A stretch of DNA of 64,000 bases from Buttiauxella izardii (GTDB lineage Bacteria > Pseudomonadota > Gammaproteobacteria > Enterobacterales > Enterobacteriaceae), in contig NZ_QZWH01000004.1 of NCBI RefSeq assembly GCF_003601925.1, positions 1-64,000 on the forward strand, given 5' to 3'. Each line of letters opens with the position of its first letter. Position 1 is the stretch's first letter. The position numbers and the translations under genes are program-made. The notes under the pieces are model-generated. The model saw nothing but the letters and a program-made list of their open reading frames with translations. It ran no database searches and was not told where the DNA came from. Below, piece after piece: positions 19,061 to 29,387 of this stretch.

Positions 19061-19792
19061 TCACTCGTGCAAACCGCACTCACGTTTCAAACCAAAGAAA
19101 CGCGTTTCTTCTTCCGCCATGCCTTCTTCCCACTTACGTGTCGTGTGGGTGTCGCCCACGGAAAGGTAGCCTTGATCCCACAACGGATGGTATTTCAGGC
19201 CGTTGGCGGTGAGGTATTGGTAAACCTGGCGGTTGTCCCAGTCGATGATCGGCAGAATTTTGAAGACTTCACGTTGAATCGCCAGCACCGGTAAATTCGC
19301 GCGGCTGCCAGATTGCTCGCGGCGCAGGCCAGCGAACCAGGTTTGCCCGTTTAGTTCACGCAGCGCACGGTTCATCGGCTCGACTTTGTTGATGTCATTG
19401 TATTTCTCAATGCCTTCAACGCCCTGCTCCCACAGCTTGCCGTAACGCGCTTCCTGCCACGCCGCACTTTCCTTCGCGCTGAACACTTTCAGGTTCAGTT
19501 TCAGCTTGTCGGTTAGCTCATCGATAAACTGGTAGGTTTCCGGGAACAGATAACCGGTGTCGGTGAGAATAACCGGGATATCTGGAAACTGTTGAGTGAC
19601 CAGATGCAGGCTCACCGCCGCCTGAATACCAAAGCTTGAGGAGAGCACAAACTCACCCGGCAGGTTTTCCAGCGACCAAGTTACGCGCTGCTCCGCAGTG
19701 AGTTTTTCAAGCTGGCTGTTGACCTCGCCCAGCGCCATGATGCGCTCGACTTTTGGGAGTTCATTCAGCGCTTTTAGATCGAGTACTGACAT
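19061..19792 (-). CDS. cysH: phosphoadenylyl-sulfate (PAPS) reductase
   Basis: CysH reduces PAPS to sulfite and PAP with thioredoxin. The 243-residue protein has the PP-loop-like segment [13 protein letters not shown] and the [13 protein letters not shown] motif, and ends in the catalytic ECGLHE with the redox cysteine four residues from the end. It lacks the paired iron-sulfur cysteines of the APS-reductase branch, so it should prefer PAPS, which agrees with the presence of cysC. It is the last gene of cysJ-cysI-cysH and is separated from cysI by about 100 bases containing palindromic repeats. Confidence 0.97.
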   Translation of the reverse strand: MSVLDLKALNELPKVERIMALGEVNSQLEKLTAEQRVTWSLENLPGEFVLSSSFGIQAAVSLHLVTQQFPDIPVILTDTGYLFPETYQFIDELTDKLKLNLKVFSAKESAAWQEARYGKLWEQGVEGIEKYNDINKVEPMNRALRELNGQTWFAGLRREQSGSRANLPVLAIQREVFKILPIIDWDNRQVYQYLTANGLKYHPLWDQGYLSVGDTHTTRKWEEGMAEEETRFFGLKRECGLHE

Positions 19793-19821
19793 AGGAGCCT
19801 CGCTTTGTTGCTAAATATCAT

Positions 19822-19883
19822 GGTGGACTTGTCCACCCTACAACGGCTTTTCGTAAGTCGGATAAGCGTTAGCGTCATCCGAC
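19822..19883. repeat. REP-like palindromic elements between cysI and cysH
   Basis: Two inverted repeats lie in the 100-base cysI-cysH gap. GGTGGAC/GTCCACC at 19822-19837 has a 2-nt loop. GTCGGAT/ATCCGAC at 19857-19883 encloses AAGCGTTAGCGTC, the layout of enterobacterial REP sequences. They could stabilise the upstream cysJI messenger or weaken cysH expression relative to it. Confidence 0.65.
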
Positions 19884-19892
19884 ATTAAATGG

Positions 19893-21605
19893 CTAGTCCC
19901 ACAAATCCCGAGCGGGATCCAACACCGGGCGAACAATCCCGGCACGGATGGTGAAATCGCCAAAGCCTTCATCGGCCTCACGCTCTTTCGACCAGCGCCC
20001 TACCAGCTCATCAATCGAAGCCAGGATTTCCGGCTCGGTGATGTTTTCACGGTACATACGCGGAATACGCGTGCCGATGCGGTTGCCGCCGATGTGCAGG
20101 TTGTAACGCCCAGGCGCTTTCCCCACCAGGCCGATTTCCGCCAGCAACGCGCGGCCACAGCCATTCGGGCAGCCGGTCACACGCGTGACGATGTGTTCAT
20201 CTGGCACGTGATGTTTTTCCAGCACTTCTTCAACTTTAGTCACAAACTGCGGCAAGAAGCGTTCTGCTTCCGCCATCGCCAGCGGGCAAGTCGGGAATGC
20301 CACACACGCCATCGAGTTTTCACGCTGCGGTTTCACCGCGTTCATCAGGCCGCTTTCTTTGGCAATCTTCTCGATTGCGGCCTTCTCGCTGGCCGGAACG
20401 CCAGCCACGATCAAGTTCTGGTTGGCAGTCAGGCGGAAATCACCTTTGTGGATCTTCGCGATTTCCATCAGGCCGGTTTTCAGCGGACGATCCGGGTAAT
20501 CCAGGATACGGCCGTTTTCGATAAACAGCGTCAGATGCCATTTGTCGTCGATGCCTTTTACCCAACCGATGCGATCGCCACGCCCGGTAAATTCATACGG
20601 GCGAATCGGCTCGAATGTGATGCCCGCGCGGCGTTCAACTTCCGCTTTGAACACGTCAACGCCGACGCGCTCAAGGGTGTATTTGGTTTTGGCATTTTTA
20701 CGATCGGTACGGTTGCCCCAGTCGCGTTGTGTGGTGACAACGGCTTCAGCTACCGCCAGCGTATGCTCCAGCGGAATGTAGCCAAACTCGCTGGCGGTGC
20801 GGGCGTAAGTCGCTTTGTTGCCGTGTTCGATAGACAAACCACCGCCGACTAATAAGTTGAAGCCCACCAGCTTGCCGTCTTTGGCAATCGCGATGAAGTT
20901 CATGTCGTTGGCATGAAGATCGACATCGTTCTGCGGCGGCACCACAACGGTGGTTTTAAACTTACGCGGCAAATACGTTTCACCGAGGATCGGCTCTTCG
21001 TCGGTGGTCGCTACTTTCTCTTTATCCCACCAGATCTCCGCGTAAGCACGGGTGCGTGGCAGCAAATGTTCAGAGAGTTTTTTCGCCCATTCATAGGCTT
21101 CCTGGTGCAGTTCAGACTCCACCGGGTTGGACGTACACAGCACGTTGCGGTTGACGTCGTTGGCGGTTGCCAGCGCGTCCAGCCCGACTTCATGCAGCAT
21201 TTCGTGCGCCGGTTTCACGTTCTTTTTCAGAATGCCGTGGAACTGGAAAGTCTGACGGTTAGTCAGGCGAATGCTGCCGTAAATGGTTTTATCTTCGGCG
21301 AATTTGTCTATCGCACGCCACTGCTCGGTGGTGATAATCCCGCCCGGAAGACGGCAGCGCAGCATCATGGCGTGGCGCGGTTCGAGCTTTTGCTCAGCAC
21401 GTTCTGCACGGATATCGCGGTCGTCTTGCTGGTACATACCGTGGAAGCGAATCAGCAGGAAGTTGTCGCCTCGGAAGCCGCCGGTCAGCCCGTCCTGCAA
21501 ATCTTCTTTGATAGTCCCGCGCAGGAAATTACTTTCGCGTTTCAGGCGCTCGGCATCACTCAATTTGCCTTCGACCACTAATGGTCCTGGGTGTTTTTCG
21601 CTCAT
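19893..21605 (-). CDS. cysI: sulfite reductase hemoprotein, beta subunit
   Basis: CysI carries siroheme and a 4Fe-4S cluster and reduces sulfite to sulfide with six electrons supplied by CysJ. The four cluster cysteines are visible in [11 protein letters not shown] and TGCPNGCGR. The substrate-binding basic residues sit in the repeated sulfite/nitrite reductase half-domains (for example [12 protein letters not shown]). Length is 570 residues, as in E. coli. The start overlaps the cysJ stop in a TAATG, so the two subunits are translated in a coupled way. Confidence 0.98.
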   Translation of the reverse strand: MSEKHPGPLVVEGKLSDAERLKRESNFLRGTIKEDLQDGLTGGFRGDNFLLIRFHGMYQQDDRDIRAERAEQKLEPRHAMMLRCRLPGGIITTEQWRAIDKFAEDKTIYGSIRLTNRQTFQFHGILKKNVKPAHEMLHEVGLDALATANDVNRNVLCTSNPVESELHQEAYEWAKKLSEHLLPRTRAYAEIWWDKEKVATTDEEPILGETYLPRKFKTTVVVPPQNDVDLHANDMNFIAIAKDGKLVGFNLLVGGGLSIEHGNKATYARTASEFGYIPLEHTLAVAEAVVTTQRDWGNRTDRKNAKTKYTLERVGVDVFKAEVERRAGITFEPIRPYEFTGRGDRIGWVKGIDDKWHLTLFIENGRILDYPDRPLKTGLMEIAKIHKGDFRLTANQNLIVAGVPASEKAAIEKIAKESGLMNAVKPQRENSMACVAFPTCPLAMAEAERFLPQFVTKVEEVLEKHHVPDEHIVTRVTGCPNGCGRALLAEIGLVGKAPGRYNLHIGGNRIGTRIPRMYRENITEPEILASIDELVGRWSKEREADEGFGDFTIRAGIVRPVLDPARDLWD

Positions 21606-23410
21606 TAGTAGACATCTCGCTGATAACGGCGCTCAACGCGCAGCTCACTTAAAAATTCATCTGCCGTTTCGAGGTCCATGCCACCGAACTCGGCTACCAC
21701 TTCCAGTAATGCTTGCTCGACGTCTTTTGCCATGCGATTCGCATCGCCGCAGACGTAAATGTGGGCACCTTCATTAATCCAGTTCCACAGTTCCGCGCCT
21801 TTTTCGCGCAGTTTGTCTTGTACGTATATTTTATGTTGCTGGTCGCGAGACCAGGCCAAATCGATGTTGGTCAGCAGGCCGTCTTTGACGTAGCGCTGCC
21901 ATTCAACCTGATACAGGAAATCATCGGTAAAGTGCGGGTTGCCGAAGAACAGCCAGTTTTTGCCGCTCGCCCCGTCGTTTTCACGCTGCTGCATAAAGGC
22001 GCGGAATGGCGCGATACCGGTGCCTGGGCCAATCATGATCACCGGGGTTTCCGGGTTGGCTGGCAGGCGGAAGTTGTCGTTATGTTCAATGAACACGCGC
22101 ACTTCGCCATCTTCTTCCAGACGGTCGGCCAGGAAGCCCGATGCGCCACCCGTGCGGGCGCGGCCTTCGATGTCATAACGCACCACGCCAACCGTAATGT
22201 GCACTTCCGTTTCGGCTTCCGCCTGGGAAGAAGCGATGGAGTACAGGCGCGGCGTCAGCGGGCGCAGTAAATCAATCAGTTGTTCGGCATTTAATTCAGC
22301 CGGAGCGTAACGCACCATGTCGACAATCGGTGTGTTCTGGGCAAAGTGTTGCAGCTTGGTTTTATCGCCAACCAAGTCCAGCAGCGCCGCATTGCGCGTG
22401 ATTTGCGCGTATTTCTCAACGATGTTGGCGGTGTTGATGGTCAGCTCGAAATGCCATTCCAGCGCTTCACTTAACGGCAGCGTTTTGCCATCAACCGTGA
22501 CGCTTTCGTCACCTTTCAGCCACAGCAGTTCGACCAGTTCTTTGACCAGAGCGGCATCGTTTTGATACCAGACGCCCAGCGCGTCGCCCGGCTGGTAACG
22601 CAGGCCGGAATCGCCGAGATCAATTTCAAAATGGCGCACGTCTTTTTCAGAATCGCGACCGGTGATTTTCTGGTTAACCGCAAGCGTCGCCGTGAGCGGC
22701 GCTTCTTTGGTGTACGGGCTGGTGAAGACTTCGTTAACCACGCCCGTTGCCGTCACCGCCGCTTGCGCCGGAGTTTCTGCCGGAACGCGAGATTTCAGCA
22801 CTTCGACAATTTTTGCCCGCCATTGCGTAGCGGCTGGCTGGAACTCAACATCGGTATCGACGCGGTCAAGCAGGCGTTCGCCGCCCAGTTCGGCCAGTTT
22901 GGTGTCAAAATCTTTACCGGACTGGCAGAAGAATTCGTAAGAAGTGTCGCCAAGGCTGAATACCGCAAACGCGGTGCCTGCGAGTTTTGGCGCTTTTTTC
23001 GAGAACAGGAACTTGTGCAACGCCACGGCTTCTTCAGGCGGCTCGCCCTCGCCTTGTGTGGAAGTCACCACGACCAGCAGTTTTTCCTGGGCAATTTGTT
23101 TGAATTTATAGTCGCCCGCGTTAACCAGGTTAACGTTCAGTTTTGCTGCCAGCAAATCGTCACGCAGTTGCTCGCTGACGCGGCGCGCGTTGCCGGTTTG
23201 GGATGCAGAAATCAGAGTAATCACCGGCACTTCAGCAGCCGCAGGCTGTGGCGTGGCGACTGCGCCCGGTTGTTGATTAATCATTCCCCAGAAATAGCCG
23301 GATAACCAGGCCAGTTGTGTCTGCGAGAAATCCGTTGTCGCCGCCTGGAGGCGTGCCAGTTGCTCCGGGGTAAGCGGCAGCAAAGCGGTCGGTGGAGCCT
23401 GAGTTGTCAT
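21605..23410 (-). CDS. cysJ: sulfite reductase flavoprotein, alpha subunit
   Basis: CysJ passes electrons from NADPH through FAD and FMN to CysI. An N-terminal flavodoxin domain (about 65-200, [12 protein letters not shown] and [11 protein letters not shown]) is followed by an FAD-binding domain (about 235-450, with RLYSIASS) and an NADPH-binding domain ([18 protein letters not shown] and [14 protein letters not shown]), ending in the typical Tyr. The start [13 protein letters not shown] at 23410 follows E. coli; an upstream ATG 13 codons earlier was rejected. The product has 601 residues. It heads the CysB-regulated cysJIH operon. Confidence 0.98.
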   Translation of the reverse strand: MTTQAPPTALLPLTPEQLARLQAATTDFSQTQLAWLSGYFWGMINQQPGAVATPQPAAAEVPVITLISASQTGNARRVSEQLRDDLLAAKLNVNLVNAGDYKFKQIAQEKLLVVVTSTQGEGEPPEEAVALHKFLFSKKAPKLAGTAFAVFSLGDTSYEFFCQSGKDFDTKLAELGGERLLDRVDTDVEFQPAATQWRAKIVEVLKSRVPAETPAQAAVTATGVVNEVFTSPYTKEAPLTATLAVNQKITGRDSEKDVRHFEIDLGDSGLRYQPGDALGVWYQNDAALVKELVELLWLKGDESVTVDGKTLPLSEALEWHFELTINTANIVEKYAQITRNAALLDLVGDKTKLQHFAQNTPIVDMVRYAPAELNAEQLIDLLRPLTPRLYSIASSQAEAETEVHITVGVVRYDIEGRARTGGASGFLADRLEEDGEVRVFIEHNDNFRLPANPETPVIMIGPGTGIAPFRAFMQQRENDGASGKNWLFFGNPHFTDDFLYQVEWQRYVKDGLLTNIDLAWSRDQQHKIYVQDKLREKGAELWNWINEGAHIYVCGDANRMAKDVEQALLEVVAEFGGMDLETADEFLSELRVERRYQRDVY

Positions 23411-23724
23411 GCGTTTTGAGTTCCAGTAGCAAAAGGTCCGTTTCAACAATCAACGGTAAAAAGCATTCATAGGTGTAAGGTTAACCATCGGGATAATAAC
23501 AATTAAAGAAGGGATAGAAATATGAAATAACCAAAATGACTAACCGCTTTTACGGGTAATGGATAACGTAAAAAGTGGTTAACTAACCCACTGAAAGATA
23601 ACGACTAAAACAACAAAAAATATCAGTAACAAGCCTTTGGGAAAGGTCGCAGGGTATTGTTGATGCGTGAAATAGTCATTTCCTGTACTATGCCGCGGTT
23701 ATTTTGTATGAAAGAGACTCAATC
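23411..23724. promoter_or_regulatory. cysJ-queD divergent intergenic region
   Basis: This 314-base AT-rich gap lies between the divergent cysJ and queD genes. By homology it holds the CysB-activated cysJ promoter and a queD promoter, but no binding site can be placed with certainty. No reading frame, tRNA or riboswitch-like structure is evident. Confidence 0.45.
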
Positions 23725-24084
23725 ATGTCCACCACCCTGTTTAAAGATTTTACCTTCGAAGCCGCTCACCACCTGCCGCATGTGCCGGAAGGCCACAAAT
23801 GCGGTCGCCTGCACGGCCATTCATTTATGGTGCGTCTGGAAATCACCGGCGAGGTTGATCCTTATACCGGCTGGATTATGGATTTTTCAGAGCTGAAAGC
23901 GGCGTTTAAACCGACTTATGATCGTCTGGATCATTACTATCTGAATGATATTCCAGGGCTTGAGAATCCAACCAGCGAAGTGCTGGCGAAATGGATTTGG
24001 GATGAAATGAAGCCACTTGTGCCGCTGCTAAGCGCGGTGATGGTGAAAGAAACCTGTACCGCCGGTTGCGTGTATAAGGGTTAA
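23725..24084 (+). CDS. queD: 6-carboxy-5,6,7,8-tetrahydropterin synthase
   Basis: QueD converts 7,8-dihydroneopterin triphosphate to 6-carboxytetrahydropterin in the queuosine and 7-deazaguanine pathway; QueE, encoded 11 kb away in this window, uses its product. The zinc-binding histidines are in FEAAHHL and RLHGHSF, and the catalytic cysteine in [10 protein letters not shown]. The later [10 protein letters not shown] segment closes the fold. It has 119 residues; the start at 23725 follows the E. coli N-terminus rather than an ATG seven codons upstream. Confidence 0.96.
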   Translation: MSTTLFKDFTFEAAHHLPHVPEGHKCGRLHGHSFMVRLEITGEVDPYTGWIMDFSELKAAFKPTYDRLDHYYLNDIPGLENPTSEVLAKWIWDEMKPLVPLLSAVMVKETCTAGCVYKG

Positions 24085-24098
24085 TTAAGTTTCCCCAT

Positions 24099-24120
24099 TC
24101 CCTCTCTTGCCTGAGAGGGA
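24099..24120. repeat. 8-bp inverted repeat after queD
   Basis: TCCCTCTC/GAGAGGGA with a 6-base loop lies 15 bases after queD. No T run follows, so termination is doubtful. The core resembles the interspersed repeat between mazG and relA (43451-43530) and may be a short relative of it. Confidence 0.45.
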
Positions 24121-24200
24121 ACTAAATCGTTGTGCCCCCCTTCAAATAAATCATTTCTTATCAATGCTATGTTGAGCCATTGCCTCACAAGGTTATCAAA

Positions 24201-25478
24201 ATGGACACAACAGACTTTGATGTTATTGTCGTTGGCGCAGGGATGGCAGGCTCCAGTTGCGCATTGCTTTGCGCGCGCGCCGGGCTTTCAGTTCTGCTGC
24301 TGGAACGCGCGACGCAACCCGGCGGCAAAAACCTCTCTGGTGGGCGGCTTTATAGTTACGCCCTGGAAAGTATTATTCCTGACTTTGCACAACACGCCCC
24401 GCTAGAACGCGAAGTGATACAGGAAAAAATCTCGCTACTCAGTGGGCACATCGCCACAACATTTGATTATCGCCACCTGCCGTTTTCTCCCGCATCCACT
24501 TCCCATACTATTTTGCGCGCACGATTTGATCCCTGGCTTGCACAGCAAGCTGAGCTGGCGGGAGCTGAATGCCTGAACAGCGTGATGGTCGAAGAATTAT
24601 TGATGGAAGGAGAGACCGTTCGCGGTGTGAAAGTGGGCGGCGAAGTGCTGCGCTGCAAAACAGTGGTATTGGCTGAAGGCGCAAATAGCCTGCTGGCTGA
24701 GCGCCACGGGTTAATCCCAAAACCCACGCCGCACGATATGGCGCTGGGGATTAAAGAGGTTTTGACGCTGCCACAAGATGTCATCGACAGCCGCTTTTCT
24801 CTTGAAGCAAATGAAGGAACAGCGTGGTTGTTCAGCGGCGAGCTAAGTGAATCACTACCCGCTGGTGGCTTTCTGTATACCAATAAAAACACCCTTTCAC
24901 TGGGGATTGTTGCCCCGCTTTCTACCATTCAAGCATCAGCCGTCGCTGCCCCACAATTGCTGGAAAACTTTAAACAACATCCTTTGTTGCGCCCGCTGCT
25001 CAAGCAGACTGAATTACTTGAGTACGGAGCGCATCTGGTGCCAGAAGGCGGTTTAAAAAGCGTTCCTAAAAACCTTGCGGGAAAAGGCTGGATGATTGTC
25101 GGTGACTGCGCCCGTTTTTGCGTGAATACCGCCCTGACTATTCGCGGAATGGACTTAGCGATCCTCTCAGCAAAAGCGGCGGCGCAAACTCTGGCGGTTC
25201 AAGCAAGTGCGGGTTCATTGCGTGAGATTTACCACCAACAATTGCACACCAGCACACTTTGGGCAGTGTTAAAACGCTATCAGCATTTGCCTGATTTGTT
25301 GCGGACTTCCGCGCTCTTTTCAGCTTATCCACAACTGCTGGCGGAGTTGCAACGCGAGCATTACGAAGTGGGGGAAATTAGCCCTGAATTTCTGAGAAAA
25401 CGATTGTGGAAACACACGCGAAAGCAAGGAATTGCCAGCGTGCTCACAGACCTTGTAAAAGGTGCCAAAAACATATGA
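24201..25478 (+). CDS. ygcN: FAD-dependent oxidoreductase of the FixC/ETF-quinone oxidoreductase family
   Basis: YgcN resembles FixC and electron-transfer-flavoprotein:quinone oxidoreductases, which pass electrons from a flavoprotein to the quinone pool. The 425-residue protein starts with the dinucleotide-binding motif DVIVVGAGMAGSSCA, followed by the family segment QPGGKNLSGGRLY and a second FAD contact near MIVGDCARFCVNTALTIRGMD. Its stop codon overlaps the ygcO start as ATGA. With YgcO and the ETF pair YgcQ/YgcR encoded nearby, it completes an electron chain for the ygc pathway. The physiological substrate of the pathway is not established to my knowledge. Confidence 0.88.
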   Translation: MDTTDFDVIVVGAGMAGSSCALLCARAGLSVLLLERATQPGGKNLSGGRLYSYALESIIPDFAQHAPLEREVIQEKISLLSGHIATTFDYRHLPFSPASTSHTILRARFDPWLAQQAELAGAECLNSVMVEELLMEGETVRGVKVGGEVLRCKTVVLAEGANSLLAERHGLIPKPTPHDMALGIKEVLTLPQDVIDSRFSLEANEGTAWLFSGELSESLPAGGFLYTNKNTLSLGIVAPLSTIQASAVAAPQLLENFKQHPLLRPLLKQTELLEYGAHLVPEGGLKSVPKNLAGKGWMIVGDCARFCVNTALTIRGMDLAILSAKAAAQTLAVQASAGSLREIYHQQLHTSTLWAVLKRYQHLPDLLRTSALFSAYPQLLAELQREHYEVGEISPEFLRKRLWKHTRKQGIASVLTDLVKGAKNI

Positions 25479-25747
25479 ATGCGGATCATAAAGTTGCTAA
25501 AAATCACTATCAGCCAGAGGCACAAGCGCACATCATTCCTGCTGCAAACCTTGACCCAGAAACAATGGCGCTGCTGGTGAAATGCTGCCCTGCCGGGTTG
25601 TATCACATTATGGGAGACGGCAGCCTGCGGGTCGATGTTCATGGCTGCCTCGAATGCGGAACCTGCCGAATGCTGGTAGATGAGCAGGCGCTAAAACTCT
25701 GGCGTTACCCTGCCGCAGATTACGGCATTCATCTACGCTTTGGCTGA
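25475..25747 (+). CDS. ygcO: FixX-like ferredoxin
   Basis: YgcO is a 90-residue ferredoxin-like protein of the FixX family, expected to carry a 4Fe-4S cluster and to work with YgcN. Cluster cysteines are visible in LVKCCPAGLYH and GCLECGTCRML. The start at 25475, overlapping the ygcN stop as ATGA, was chosen over an ATG 23 codons upstream inside ygcN because the family begins here and coupling is usual. Confidence 0.85.
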   Translation: MNADHKVAKNHYQPEAQAHIIPAANLDPETMALLVKCCPAGLYHIMGDGSLRVDVHGCLECGTCRMLVDEQALKLWRYPAADYGIHLRFG

Positions 25748-25767
25748 TTGATTATGGAGAACTTGCT

Positions 25768-26343
25768 GTGCCCTTAATTCATTTATTAAAACAGAATCCT
25801 GTTATTGCGGCGGTCAAAGATCAGGAGAGTTTGCAGCTCGCGTTGCAATCCGACAGCCTGTTTATCTCGGTGTTGTACGGCAACATTTGCACCATCACCG
25901 GTATTATTCAGCAGATCAAGAAAGCGAAGAAATACGCTTTTATTCATGTCGATTTGCTGGAAGGCACCTCGAATAAAGAGATTGTGATTAACTTTCTCAA
26001 AATGGTGACCGACGCGGACGGGATTATCAGCACTAAAGCATCGATGGTAAAAGCCGCCCGCACGCAGGGTTTCTTCGCCATTCACCGCATGTTCCTGGTG
26101 GATTCAATTTCGTTTCACAATATTGATAAACAAGTTGCCCAATCGAACCCGGACTGCGTGGAAATTCTGCCGGGTTGTATGCCAAAAGTGTTGGGTTGGG
26201 TGGCGGAGAAAATCAATTTGCCGATTATTGCCGGGGGCCTGGTTTGCGATGGCGAAGATGCAAACGTGGCGCTAAGTGCCGGGGCGCTGGCTATTTCAAC
26301 CACCAACCGAGGTGTCTGGGAACTGGCAAGTTCACTGCGTTGA
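25768..26343 (+). CDS. ygcP: GlpP-family (glycerol-3-phosphate responsive type) antiterminator YgcP
   Basis: YgcP belongs to the GlpP family; Bacillus GlpP binds a leader RNA and prevents termination when glycerol 3-phosphate is present. The 191-residue protein has the TIM-barrel-like family pattern: HVDLLEG, DGIISTKASMVKAAR, DCVEILPGCMPKV and IIAGGLVC, with a phosphate-binding end ALSTTNRGVW-like (AISTTNRGVW). Length equals E. coli YgcP. It is the last gene of ygcN-ygcO-ygcP and its end overlaps the convergent ygcQ by 12 bases. Two nearby leaders (31712-31775 and 31934-31995) share a sequence built into terminators and are its probable RNA targets. That target assignment is inference. Confidence 0.88.
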   Translation: MPLIHLLKQNPVIAAVKDQESLQLALQSDSLFISVLYGNICTITGIIQQIKKAKKYAFIHVDLLEGTSNKEIVINFLKMVTDADGIISTKASMVKAARTQGFFAIHRMFLVDSISFHNIDKQVAQSNPDCVEILPGCMPKVLGWVAEKINLPIIAGGLVCDGEDANVALSAGALAISTTNRGVWELASSLR

Positions 26344-27207
26344 ATATTCTGCCAGTGCCTCCAGCACTGGCATCATTTCATCAACAATCACCACGTCAGC
26401 CTGAGAAAAAATAGCCGCGTTTTCGTCGTTGTTGATAGCCACAATCAGAGTGCTGTCTCGAATCCCTGCGCTGAATGCCGCAGCACCTGAAACACCCGCA
26501 ACAATGCAAACATCCGGGGAAATCATTGCCCCTGACATCCCGATAAGCCGGTCCATTTCGCACCACGCATTCATCACGACCTGGCGGCTGGCCCCAGTTT
26601 CGGCACCCAGTTTTTGCGCCAGCACTTTTACCCGTTCCATATTATGCAAAGTTTCAACGCCTTGCCCCACTGCCAGTACGCATCGGGCGCGCTGGAGTGC
26701 CGGGCGGGGAATATCCTCAAGGCGATTTATCTCCAGCAACCACGGCGGAAAATCATTACTTAGTTGCAGCATTTTTTGAGTAGCAGCAGCAGGAAGAGCG
26801 CCAGGCCGCGACGAGCGGGAAACGCAAACACACCACGGCTTTTCACCCGCGCTAAAACACCCCACCATCGCGTTACCGTAAATCGGGCGTGAAAACGTGA
26901 CTTGTTCAGCTGAAATCATCTTTGTTGCGCCACAAAACGCCAGCCCTTGCAGCCGGGATGCGAGGCGCGTCGCAAGTTCCGTTCCGCGCAGGCCGGAGGG
27001 AAAGAGTAATAAATCTTGTGGCGCGGTGAGAAAATGAGTTTCCAGGGCGACGAGATTGTTTTCTGCAATCCAGGGAGCCGCCCCTGCCAGCCGCCAGATT
27101 TCAAATTCAGGGTCAACCAGTTCAGATTGGTTAATAAAATAACTGATTTCCCCCAACTGGCGTTCGCCCAACTCCCCCTGAGCGGTAATGATTAAAGCTA
27201 TTTTCAT
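26332..27207 (-). CDS. ygcQ: electron transfer flavoprotein alpha subunit-like YgcQ
   Basis: YgcQ is the FixB/ETF-alpha type subunit that binds FAD with its partner YgcR. The C-terminal half carries the ETF-alpha FAD motif: the segment from about residue 200 (GASRQVVMNAW) through ISPDVCIVAGVSGAAAF to IVAINNDENAAIFSQADVVIVDE. It has 291 residues, slightly more than E. coli YgcQ. It overlaps the end of ygcR by four bases and ygcP on the other strand by 12. Electrons probably come from the YgcU flavoenzyme. Confidence 0.87.
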   Translation of the reverse strand: MKIALIITAQGELGERQLGEISYFINQSELVDPEFEIWRLAGAAPWIAENNLVALETHFLTAPQDLLLFPSGLRGTELATRLASRLQGLAFCGATKMISAEQVTFSRPIYGNAMVGCFSAGEKPWCVCVSRSSRPGALPAAATQKMLQLSNDFPPWLLEINRLEDIPRPALQRARCVLAVGQGVETLHNMERVKVLAQKLGAETGASRQVVMNAWCEMDRLIGMSGAMISPDVCIVAGVSGAAAFSAGIRDSTLIVAINNDENAAIFSQADVVIVDEMMPVLEALAEYSTQ

Positions 27208-27992
27208 CGCGGTAATCTCTCACGCAGGAAATTTTCATACAGTAATCGGGCTTTCTCTTGAGGAGTTGCACCGTCAATTTTTTGTGCGCGGCGTGAATAG
27301 TGCTCGCGGGTTAGCACCACATTTGGCGATGAATTTGCAGCGTGCTTCGCTGCGGCTGCCGTAATAATTGGCGCTTTGCTGGCGGCAAGTTTCTGGCGAA
27401 TACCGGGTATACGCAGACTGTAGCGCCCATCGTTCATGACGATAAGCACCACCGGTAGCGCCACGCGGCAGCGCAACCGTTCGCCATCCTGAAGCAGTTC
27501 GACTTCGAGTTGATGATTGGCAGCGTCCACCACAAAATCCACCACGCCTGCAAGAACAGGCCAATCCAGCCGTTCCGCAAGCAAAAAACCGGTTTGTGCG
27601 TTGTTGCCTTCACTGCTCTGGCTGCCTGTTAAAACAAGTGTTTGCGGGTGTTGTTTCACCCATTGAGCCAGCGCGTCTGCCACCTGTTTGGGTGAAAATC
27701 GTAAATCGCACGCACTTTGAGGCTCAAGCCGCGCCAAATGGCTAAAACCCAATGCGTTAAGCTGGCGTAAAAACGGCTCACTGTGCGCGCCACCCAGTGT
27801 CAGTGCGGCCAGGTTAACAGCCTGCGAATGTGTAAGCTGGCGCAGCGCAAGTTCAGCTGCCACTTGTTCATCCAGCCCTATTTGATAGCGGGCGTAACTG
27901 AGATCAAGCGGCCCGGATGTGGCTTCTTGCCATGCCTGTTCCGGCAACATGGAAAGATCAGGTTCCGCTTTAAATGCCAGAAGTATGTTCAT
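27204..27992 (-). CDS. ygcR: electron transfer flavoprotein beta subunit-like YgcR
   Basis: YgcR is the FixA/ETF-beta type subunit that pairs with YgcQ. The 262-residue protein has the AANH-like fold of the family, with an N-terminal KAEPDLSMLP, the adenosine-binding TLVLTGSQSSEGNNAQTG and the recognition-loop region SLRIPGIRQKL. The start at 27992 lies inside the end of ygcS (23-base overlap), which points to coupled translation; an ATG 14 codons upstream was rejected. Confidence 0.86.
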   Translation of the reverse strand: MNILLAFKAEPDLSMLPEQAWQEATSGPLDLSYARYQIGLDEQVAAELALRQLTHSQAVNLAALTLGGAHSEPFLRQLNALGFSHLARLEPQSACDLRFSPKQVADALAQWVKQHPQTLVLTGSQSSEGNNAQTGFLLAERLDWPVLAGVVDFVVDAANHQLEVELLQDGERLRCRVALPVVLIVMNDGRYSLRIPGIRQKLAASKAPIITAAAAKHAANSSPNVVLTREHYSRRAQKIDGATPQEKARLLYENFLRERLPR

Positions 27993-29325
27993 TGATTTCC
28001 CCCGGTAACTTCTCCTTGTTTCCTGAGGCTGCAACCAGCGTCAGATCCTTAGTTTCTGGTGCCCAAAGTATCGAGACAACCAGCCCGAGCAGCAGAACGC
28101 CCGCCAGTATCAGCATTGTGTGTTGCAAGCCCCACGCCGCAAGCGTTAATGGCAGCAGGCCAGTGCTAATCGCTGAACCTAAACGGCTCATGGACGTGGC
28201 AAAACCCACGCCGAGGGAGCGAATATCCGTCGGGAAGCTCTCCGCAGGCAACACGCCTACCAGGTTGCTAATGGCGGAAATCGTGGCGGTAAAGGTGATA
28301 AACAGCGCGAAAATCAGCGAGGTATTGGTGAGAGACGTGAATGCCAGCGCAATCAGGCAAAGAGAGAGAATGGCAAATCCGTTAATCAACAGACTACGCC
28401 GGGAGCAATATTGCGTCAGCACTAAGCCCACTACCGCGCCCACCACCAGCAGAAGATTCAGCAGCAGATTGGCCTGAAGCGAATGCTCGAAACCCACGGT
28501 CTGCATGATTGTCGGCAGCCAGGTGTAAATCACAAAATAAGGGATCACGAGGCAGACAAAAAACAGGCTGTTAAACGCCGTGCGCCGCCAGTATCGCGAT
28601 GAAAATAGCGTGCGTATGTGGCGCGAAGTGGAAACTGCCATTTCGTCGCCCAGCAAGACATTCGGCCCAAGGTGGCGACGCACAATGGCATGAGCTTCCC
28701 GGAAACGCCCCTGGCGCATCAACCAGCGTGGTGATTCCGGCGTCCCCCAGCGTAACAGTGTGATGATTGCCGCAGGCAGCGTTGCTGAGGCAAGCAACCA
28801 GCGCCAGATGTCAGGGGAAAAATCAGCAAAATAGTGGCCAACGAGATTGGCAATAACATAACCCACGGTCCAGACCACGCTGAACGCGCCCAGCAATGTA
28901 CCTCGATGACGGCGTGGCGCAAATTCCGCCAGTAAAGTGTGACCAACGGAATAATCACCGCCCAACCCAATCCCCACCAGAACGCGGAGCCAGAAGAGTT
29001 GCTGCGCGGTTTCGGCAAAAAATTGTAAAAACGAAGCTAAAGTGATCACGACAAAACTGAAGGTAAATATTTTCTGGCGACCCACAAAATCAGAAACCCA
29101 TCCCAGCACCAGGCTGCCAAAAAACAGCCCAAATAGCGCCGCGCCGCCGATCATCCCTTCCTCCAGGGTGGTCAACGAGATTTGTGATTTCAAAGAGATA
29201 AGTGCAAAACCAATAATACCCAGCACATAGCCGTCAGTGAGATGAGCGCCGAAAGTCAGACCGGCAATGCGACAATGAAAACGGTTGAGCGGCAGATCGT
29301 CCATGCGGACTGTTGATGCAGACAT
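27970..29325 (-). CDS. ygcS: MFS transporter YgcS
   Basis: YgcS is a 12-helix major facilitator of the sugar/metabolite:H+ symporter type, 451 residues. Typical family motifs are GWVSDFVGRQKIF between helices 2 and 3, GLGGDYSVGHTLLAEFAPRRHRG, and PESPRWLMRQGR before the central loop. The start MSASTVRMDDLPLNRFHCR at 29325 follows E. coli; an upstream ATG is unsupported. It sits between ygcU and the ETF genes in the minus-strand operon, so it probably imports the substrate of the YgcU/YgcW enzymes. The substrate is unknown. Confidence 0.9.
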   Translation of the reverse strand: MSASTVRMDDLPLNRFHCRIAGLTFGAHLTDGYVLGIIGFALISLKSQISLTTLEEGMIGGAALFGLFFGSLVLGWVSDFVGRQKIFTFSFVVITLASFLQFFAETAQQLFWLRVLVGIGLGGDYSVGHTLLAEFAPRRHRGTLLGAFSVVWTVGYVIANLVGHYFADFSPDIWRWLLASATLPAAIITLLRWGTPESPRWLMRQGRFREAHAIVRRHLGPNVLLGDEMAVSTSRHIRTLFSSRYWRRTAFNSLFFVCLVIPYFVIYTWLPTIMQTVGFEHSLQANLLLNLLLVVGAVVGLVLTQYCSRRSLLINGFAILSLCLIALAFTSLTNTSLIFALFITFTATISAISNLVGVLPAESFPTDIRSLGVGFATSMSRLGSAISTGLLPLTLAAWGLQHTMLILAGVLLLGLVVSILWAPETKDLTLVAASGNKEKLPGEINEHTSGI

Positions 29326-29387
29326 AGCAGCTTCCTTCTGACTCACGGCCAGCAGAAGTGCGGCCTCAAACGAGACCGCACAATATC

